This document shows, one piece after another, positions 5,876-9,729 of a stretch of DNA of 9,729 nt. Each line of letters opens with the position of its first letter. The first letter of the stretch is position 1. Source of the stretch: CAZDUS01 sp964535015 (GTDB taxonomy: Bacteria; Verrucomicrobiota; Kiritimatiellia; CAIKKV01; CAITUY01); contig CAZHRU010000094.1 of the NCBI GenBank assembly GCA_964535015.1, positions 1 to 9,729 on the forward strand. Direction: 5' to 3'. The notes under the pieces are model-generated. The model was not told the DNA's origin, did not search any database, and saw only the letters and a list, made by a program, of their open reading frames with translations. The position numbers were made by a program, and so were the translations under genes.

Positions 5876-7063
5876 TTATCCCTCCGAACCCGAAGCAATG
5901 TCACGCTCGGATTTCTTGGTGGCATTCGCCGTCCTGGCGGATGTACAACTCAACCGCCAGTTTGCCACCACCCGCTCCATGGCCTCCACCTGCTCCTCCA
6001 TACTCTCCACCATCTTGAACTGCGCCCGGCAACGATCCAGATTCTGGCCGTAACGACTGGTCTTGAAATACGGGTCCCCCTCCAGATAGTCCGTCAAAAA
6101 ACGAATTCCAAGCATCAGCGTCATCAACCGGCAGGAGAACACCAACTCCTCCCGCTCAGACTGATTCAGGAAGGACGCCTCGGCGAGATAACCCCGGGCA
6201 ACTGCATCGAACATCTCGATCCGCATCCGCACTCTGCCCACATCCCGCTCGTCCTCGGCCGCCGCCGCTGTGGCACTACGCACCATATCGCCGAAATCAT
6301 AAAGGACCAGTCCCGGCATCACCGTGTCGAGATCAACAACACACACCCCCTCACCGGTAACATCGTCAATCATGACATTATTGATTTTGGTGTCGTTATG
6401 GGTGATCCGTTCAGGGATCTCCCCCCTGGCATGCCGCTCCAGCAACCGCCCGCACATCGTCGCCCGCCGCTCAACAAACGCAATATCAGCGCCCGCCCCC
6501 GCCGCCCGGTTGCAGGGATCCGCCGCCACCGCCCGCTGTAACGCCTCCAACCGCATCGGTGCATTATGGAAATTGGGGATCGTTTCATTCAACCGGGGCC
6601 CCGGCAGGTCGGCTACCAGGTTCTGGAACCGGGCATACGCCTGGGCCGCCTCAAACGCCTGGTGCCGCGTCTCAATGGCGTCATAGGTCCGCGCCCCCTC
6701 CACAAACAGGTACATCCGCCACCAATTCCCGTCGGCATCCTGATAACAGGGCCGCGCATCACCCCGGGTGAACACAACGCACAGCGAATGCCGGCTGATG
6801 TCTTTGACCCCGGCGGCCGCAAGTTTGGCGCGCATGTGGCCGGTCACACGCACGATGTTCTCCATCACCGCGCACGGATCCCTGAAGATAGGGTGGTTGA
6901 TGCGCTGGAGCAGGTAGTGAACCGACGCCCCGGCACTGGTGAAGGTGACCTTGAAGGTGTCATTGATGTGACCCGAACCGTAGGGGATCGCCTCGACAAA
7001 ATCACCCCAGGCTCTGAACCGCTTGACGACCTCGCGGAACTCGCCTGTTATGTTTACACTCAT
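5876..7063 (-). CDS. NahK-like sugar kinase (aminoglycoside phosphotransferase fold)
   Basis: The best guess is an anomeric kinase for N-acetylhexosamines, like Bifidobacterium NahK, which phosphorylates GlcNAc/GalNAc at C1 using ATP in the cytoplasm. The 395 residues show the family hallmarks. The N-lobe nucleotide loop is PYGSGHINDTFKV (27-39), followed by YLLQRINHPIFRDP (50-63) and VMENI (66-70). The catalytic loop THNDTKINNVMIDD (221-234) carries Asp224 and Asn229, and the metal-binding segment VVDLDTVMPGLVLYDFGDMVR (242-262) follows. The NDTKxNN and DLDTVMPG motifs are what separate this group from antibiotic phosphotransferases and homoserine kinases. The last 25 residues or so are a polar extension without a known match. 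The ATG at 7063 has CAGGAGT (7070-7076) 6 nt upstream. It is first in the minus-strand block, divergent from the methyltransferase. Substrate is not proven: the neighbours include no hexosamine epimerase or pyrophosphorylase. Confidence 0.85.
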   Translation of the reverse strand: MSVNITGEFREVVKRFRAWGDFVEAIPYGSGHINDTFKVTFTSAGASVHYLLQRINHPIFRDPCAVMENIVRVTGHMRAKLAAAGVKDISRHSLCVVFTRGDARPCYQDADGNWWRMYLFVEGARTYDAIETRHQAFEAAQAYARFQNLVADLPGPRLNETIPNFHNAPMRLEALQRAVAADPCNRAAGAGADIAFVERRATMCGRLLERHARGEIPERITHNDTKINNVMIDDVTGEGVCVVDLDTVMPGLVLYDFGDMVRSATAAAAEDERDVGRVRMRIEMFDAVARGYLAEASFLNQSEREELVFSCRLMTLMLGIRFLTDYLEGDPYFKTSRYGQNLDRCRAQFKMVESMEEQVEAMERVVANWRLSCTSARTANATKKSERDIASGSEG

Positions 7064-7094
7064 TCGCGCACTCCTGATTCCGTGGTACCAGTAC

Positions 7095-7135
7095 GATAAA
7101 TAATCAGCGATATCAACGATCTCTTGATTGTTTCT
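7095..7135. promoter_or_regulatory. AT-rich stretch in the divergent intergenic region
   Basis: This segment is clearly more AT-rich than its surroundings and lies 32-72 nt before the kinase start, where its promoter is expected. On the minus strand TTGATA with a following TACTGG 17 nt on is the best, but weak, sigma70-like pair. It also holds ATCAA-N7-TTGAT (7112-7128), a small inverted repeat that could be an operator. Nothing here is strong. Confidence 0.3.
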
Positions 7136-7155
7136 TCATGCCCCCCACTCCACGC

Positions 7156-7184
7156 TTGAAACGGATACGCCAACGCGCCATGAT
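7156..7184 (+). promoter_or_regulatory. Probable sigma70-like promoter of the methyltransferase gene
   Basis: TTGAAA (7156-7161; 5 of 6 to the consensus -35) and CATGAT (7179-7184; 4 of 6 to the -10) are separated by the ideal 17 nt. Transcription would start near 7191, about 26 nt before the ATG at 7217. The -10 box lies within the palindrome at 7175-7191. Confidence 0.45.
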
Positions 7185-7191
7185 ATGGCGC
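7175..7191. promoter_or_regulatory. Perfect palindrome over the putative -10 box (operator candidate)
   Basis: GCGCCAT (7175-7181) and ATGGCGC (7185-7191) form a perfect inverted repeat around GAT. It overlaps the putative -10 box, so a dimeric regulator bound here would block transcription. If transcription starts further upstream, it could instead be a hairpin in the 5' leader. No regulator gene is present nearby. Confidence 0.45.
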
Positions 7192-7216
7192 ATTCTCAGG
7201 GGAACCACAAGCCGTC

Positions 7217-7924
7217 ATGGATAACTACCTTCACCATCTCGAGGAACAGTATTCACCGAAAACGTCTGCTCGGAAACTTCAGTATATCGAGTACAATTTC
7301 GGCGAATTCCTCAAACCCGGCATGACCGCGCTGGAGGTGGGGCCCGGCTTCGGGGAATTCCTCGAAACCCTCAAACGGCACGGAACCACGGACGTGGATG
7401 TGATTGACCGGGACGAAACCGTGCTCCGGCATGTCGCCGCCCGGCACGCCATTTGCCACGCATGGCCGGCGCCCGTCGAGGAACTCGCCGCACTGGAACA
7501 CTCGCTCAGGAAATATGACGTGATCTATCTCTCCGAGATCCTGGAACATGTCCGGAAGGAATCCATCATTGATGTCGTGCGCCGGCTCTACGCCCGCCTG
7601 AAACCGGGCGGCGCCATCCTCATCGTGGCGCCCAACGCCGGCAATCCGCTGTGTTCCGTCGAACTGTATGCCGACTTCACGCACGAGACCGCCTTCTCGG
7701 TCAACGCCTTCCGGCAGATTGTTGACGCGGCGGGCATTCCGCCGGACAGTCTGGCCGTGTTCGGCTACCGGATCCCGCCGGTCTCCCTCGTCAATCTCCT
7801 GCGGATCGTCCTCCAGAAACTGCTGCACCTGTGCCTGCTGGGCATCATGATCATCAATGGCGCCAACTACTCCCGCATTCTACAACCTAACCTATGCGCG
7901 GTGATCCGCCGCCCGGCATCCTGA
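7217..7924 (+). CDS. Class I SAM-dependent methyltransferase, substrate unknown
   Basis: The 235-residue product has a Rossmann methyltransferase domain. Motif I is ALEVGPGFGEFLE (38-50), which binds the SAM methionine part. VDVIDRDE (60-67) holds the acidic residue for the ribose. Motif II is YDVIYLSEILEHV (100-112), and LKPGGAILIVAPN (128-140) is motif III, as in the Methyltransf_11/23 type often found in glycan, lipid or quinone modification. The N-terminal 30 residues (HHLEEQYSPKTSARKLQYIEYN) resemble the substrate cap of sugar methyltransferases, but this is a loose impression. The last third contains a hydrophobic stretch (about 188-213), possibly a membrane-facing helix. A weak AGGGGAA lies 12 nt before the ATG. 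It is divergent from the kinase; tex starts 142 nt downstream. No glycan cluster is present in the window to fix the substrate. Confidence 0.88.
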   Translation: MDNYLHHLEEQYSPKTSARKLQYIEYNFGEFLKPGMTALEVGPGFGEFLETLKRHGTTDVDVIDRDETVLRHVAARHAICHAWPAPVEELAALEHSLRKYDVIYLSEILEHVRKESIIDVVRRLYARLKPGGAILIVAPNAGNPLCSVELYADFTHETAFSVNAFRQIVDAAGIPPDSLAVFGYRIPPVSLVNLLRIVLQKLLHLCLLGIMIINGANYSRILQPNLCAVIRRPAS

Positions 7925-8006
7925 TCCGACTCCACAGGTCACCCCCCCCATCATAAGAAGGCGAAACCTGTTCAAACTCTTCTCTTTTCCTCATGCGCCA
8001 AATCAC

Positions 8007-8012
8007 TACAAT
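8007..8012 (+). promoter_or_regulatory. Possible -10 box for tex
   Basis: TACAAT matches the consensus -10 in 5 of 6 positions and lies 54 nt before the tex start, but only a poor -35 (TTTTCC, 7985-7990) stands 16 nt upstream. The remaining 142-nt gap between the methyltransferase and tex shows a C-run at about 7942-7949 and no convincing terminator. Confidence 0.25.
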
Positions 8013-8066
8013 CACCACCCTTTGCGTCCCATCCAGAAATAGACATCCCCTTTGCCGGAGAACCCC

Positions 8067-9729
8067 ATGGTTGCAGAACTTGACCCGAACGAAGCACTCG
8101 ACACCTCATCCATCCCGCGTCTCGCCTCGGAACTGAATATCGCCCCCCGCCAGATCCTCTCCGTGGCCAAACTGCTCCTCGACGGTAGCACCATCCCCTT
8201 CATCGCCCGCTACCGCAAGGAAGTGACCGGCAACCTCGACGAGGTCCAGATCGGCAAAATCCAGGAACGCCTTCAATACTACCGCGACCTGGAAGACCGC
8301 CGCACAACCATCCTTCAGTCAATCGAGGAACAGGGCAAACTGACCGACGCCCTGAAGGCCAAAATCCTGGCGTGCAACACCAAGAACACGCTGGAGGATC
8401 TCTACCTTCCCTTCAAACCGAAACGCCGCACCCGCGCCATGATCGCGCGCGAAAAGGGCCTCGCCCCCCTGGCCGAACTCATCCTCCAACAGGCATTGAC
8501 AGGCGACCCCGAACAAGCCGCCCAACCCTTCGTCAACGCGGAAAAGAAGGTCGCCTCCACCGACGAGGCCCTGTCCGGCGCCCGCGACATTGTCGCCGAA
8601 CAGGTGTCGGAGAACGCCGAGATCCGCGCCTTCGTTCGCCAGTCGTTCGCCGCCAACGGCGTCGTTGTCTCCGAGGCCGTCAAGGATGCCACCAGGGAAC
8701 CCACCAAGTTCGAACTGTACTACGACTTCAAGGAGAAGGCCGCCGATATCCCCTCCCACCGCTATCTGGCCATCCGGCGCGGTGAGGCCGAAGGCGTCTT
8801 GCGCCGCTCGCTCGTCATGGAGTCCGAACCTGTCTTGAAACGGATCGGGCAACTGATGAAGGCGAATGACCGTTCGCCGTTCGCCCTCCATCTCACAACG
8901 GCCATCGAGGATGCCTACAAGCGCCTCATCACCCCCAGTGTCGAAACCGACATCTCCGTGGATCTGAAACTGAAGGCCGACCGGGCCGCCGTGGAGATCT
9001 TCGCCAAGAACCTGCGCAACCTTCTGCTTGCCCCGCCCCTGGGCGGACGGGCGGTCATCGCCGTGGACCCCGGCATCCGGACCGGCTGCAAATGCGTGGC
9101 CCTCGACGCGACAGGCAAGTTCCTCGCCAACACCACGATTTACCTCAGTCAGGGCGAGCGCGCCGAAATGGAGGCCCGGATCGATCTGGCAAAATTGATT
9201 GCCAAGCATCAACCCGCCGCCATTGCCGTTGGAAACGGTACGGCCGGCAGGGAGACCGAATCCTTCATCCGTGACACACTCAAGAAGGCCGGCATCAAGA
9301 ACGTCATGGTCATCCAGGTCAATGAATCCGGCGCCAGTATCTACAGCGCCTCCGAGGTGGCCCGCGATGAATTCCCCGATCTGGATCTGACCGTACGCGG
9401 CGCCATTTCAATCGGACGCCGTTTGCAGGACCCACTGGCTGAACTTGTTAAACTGGATCCAAAATCCATTGGCGTCGGGCAGTACCAACACGACGTCCAT
9501 CAACCCTTGCTCGCCCAGAAACTCGAGGATGTCGTGGTCAGTTGCGTCAATCACGTTGGCGTGGAACTGAACACCGCCAGCGCCTTTCTCCTGGCCCGCG
9601 TTTCCGGAATCGGCGGAAGTATCGCCAAAAAGGTGGTTTCATACCGCGATAAGACCGGCGCCTTCCACAGCCGATCGGAATTGCTGAAGGTGTCCGGACT
9701 GGGACCCAAGGCCTTTGAACAGGCGGCCG
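8067..9729 (+). CDS. tex: RNA-binding transcriptional accessory protein Tex (3' end outside window)
   Basis: Tex is a conserved cytoplasmic nucleic-acid-binding protein, the bacterial relative of eukaryotic Spt6, linked to transcription and RNA metabolism. The frame is open from the ATG at 8067 to the window end: 554 complete codons of an expected 750-780. The N-terminal helical part includes LLDGSTIPFIARYRKEVTGNLDE (about 37-59) and NTLEDLYLPFKPKRRTR (about 105-121), both near-universal in Tex. The YqgF/RNase-H-like domain starts at VDPGIRTGCK (from residue 333), with GNGTAGRETE and ESGASIYSASEVARDEFPDLD following. RGAISIGRRLQDPLAELVKLDPKSIGVGQYQHDV is the family signature. Helix-hairpin-helix motifs appear at SGIGGSIAKK (513) and SGLGPKAFEQ (543). 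The C-terminal S1 domain lies beyond the window. GGAG (8057-8060) sits 6 nt before the start, and no frameshift is seen. Confidence 0.97.
   Translation, partial: MVAELDPNEALDTSSIPRLASELNIAPRQILSVAKLLLDGSTIPFIARYRKEVTGNLDEVQIGKIQERLQYYRDLEDRRTTILQSIEEQGKLTDALKAKILACNTKNTLEDLYLPFKPKRRTRAMIAREKGLAPLAELILQQALTGDPEQAAQPFVNAEKKVASTDEALSGARDIVAEQVSENAEIRAFVRQSFAANGVVVSEAVKDATREPTKFELYYDFKEKAADIPSHRYLAIRRGEAEGVLRRSLVMESEPVLKRIGQLMKANDRSPFALHLTTAIEDAYKRLITPSVETDISVDLKLKADRAAVEIFAKNLRNLLLAPPLGGRAVIAVDPGIRTGCKCVALDATGKFLANTTIYLSQGERAEMEARIDLAKLIAKHQPAAIAVGNGTAGRETESFIRDTLKKAGIKNVMVIQVNESGASIYSASEVARDEFPDLDLTVRGAISIGRRLQDPLAELVKLDPKSIGVGQYQHDVHQPLLAQKLEDVVVSCVNHVGVELNTASAFLLARVSGIGGSIAKKVVSYRDKTGAFHSRSELLKVSGLGPKAFEQAA

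Noticed and set aside
5866..5925. Start of the GspC-like gene at 5925, overlapping the kinase gene
   Set aside because: The extra 20 residues are polar and would bury the signal-anchor start. The ATG at 5865 gives a normal membrane anchor and a 10-nt gap.
7934..7971. Terminator after the methyltransferase gene (ACAGGT ... ACCTGT)
   Set aside because: The arms are only 6 bp with a 26-nt loop, which is not stable enough to support the call.
8319..9212. Long open frame (297 codons) on the minus strand across tex
   Set aside because: It lies wholly antisense to a well-conserved gene, has a low-complexity Gly/Asp-rich translation, and is explained by the GC-rich third positions of tex.
1..9729. 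CRISPR array, insertion sequence, tRNA or phage genes
   Set aside because: No regularly spaced repeats, transposase or integrase motifs, or cloverleaf-like sequence were seen on either strand.

Overview
The window comes from a GC-rich bacterial chromosome (about 60% GC by eye). It carries nine protein genes, two of which run off the ends. I see no mobile element, CRISPR array, tRNA or rRNA. The mix suggests a member of the Planctomycetes/Verrucomicrobia/Kiritimatiellota (PVC) group or a similar Gram-negative lineage: a fungal/Bacteroidetes-like ketol-acid reductoisomerase, an N-acetylhexosamine-kinase-like enzyme, a secreted protein of a type I associate with PVC genomes, and a GspC-like single-pass protein. 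This placement is inference from gene content, not from a marker gene.

Layout. Left, plus strand: the 3' end of ilvC (1-582), two RNA hairpins, the manganese exporter gene mntP (680-1246), a third hairpin, and a gene for an unrecognised secreted protein (1357-2286). Centre, minus strand, read from 7063 down to 2349: a NahK-like sugar kinase, a GspC/PilP-like membrane-anchored protein, hypF and hypC. Two tandem perfect hairpins (2306-2335) separate this block from the convergent plus-strand gene. Right, plus strand: a class I SAM-dependent methyltransferase (7217-7924), divergent from the kinase, then tex (8067 onward), cut by the window end.

How the genes work together. HypF and HypC both serve assembly of the Fe(CN)2CO centre of [NiFe] hydrogenases, so the organism probably makes at least one such enzyme; hypD, hypE, hypA/B and the structural genes lie elsewhere. 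The kinase and the GspC-like gene are closely coupled (10 nt apart), while hypF follows after 72 nt, so co-transcription of all four is likely but a shared function is not obvious. The remaining genes (branched-chain amino acid synthesis, Mn homeostasis, a transcription accessory factor) are housekeeping and look independent.

I found no clear undescribed multi-gene system. The most useful leads are the ilvC-mntP leader structure, the palindrome over the putative methyltransferase promoter, the tandem hairpin element, and the two unnamed envelope proteins.
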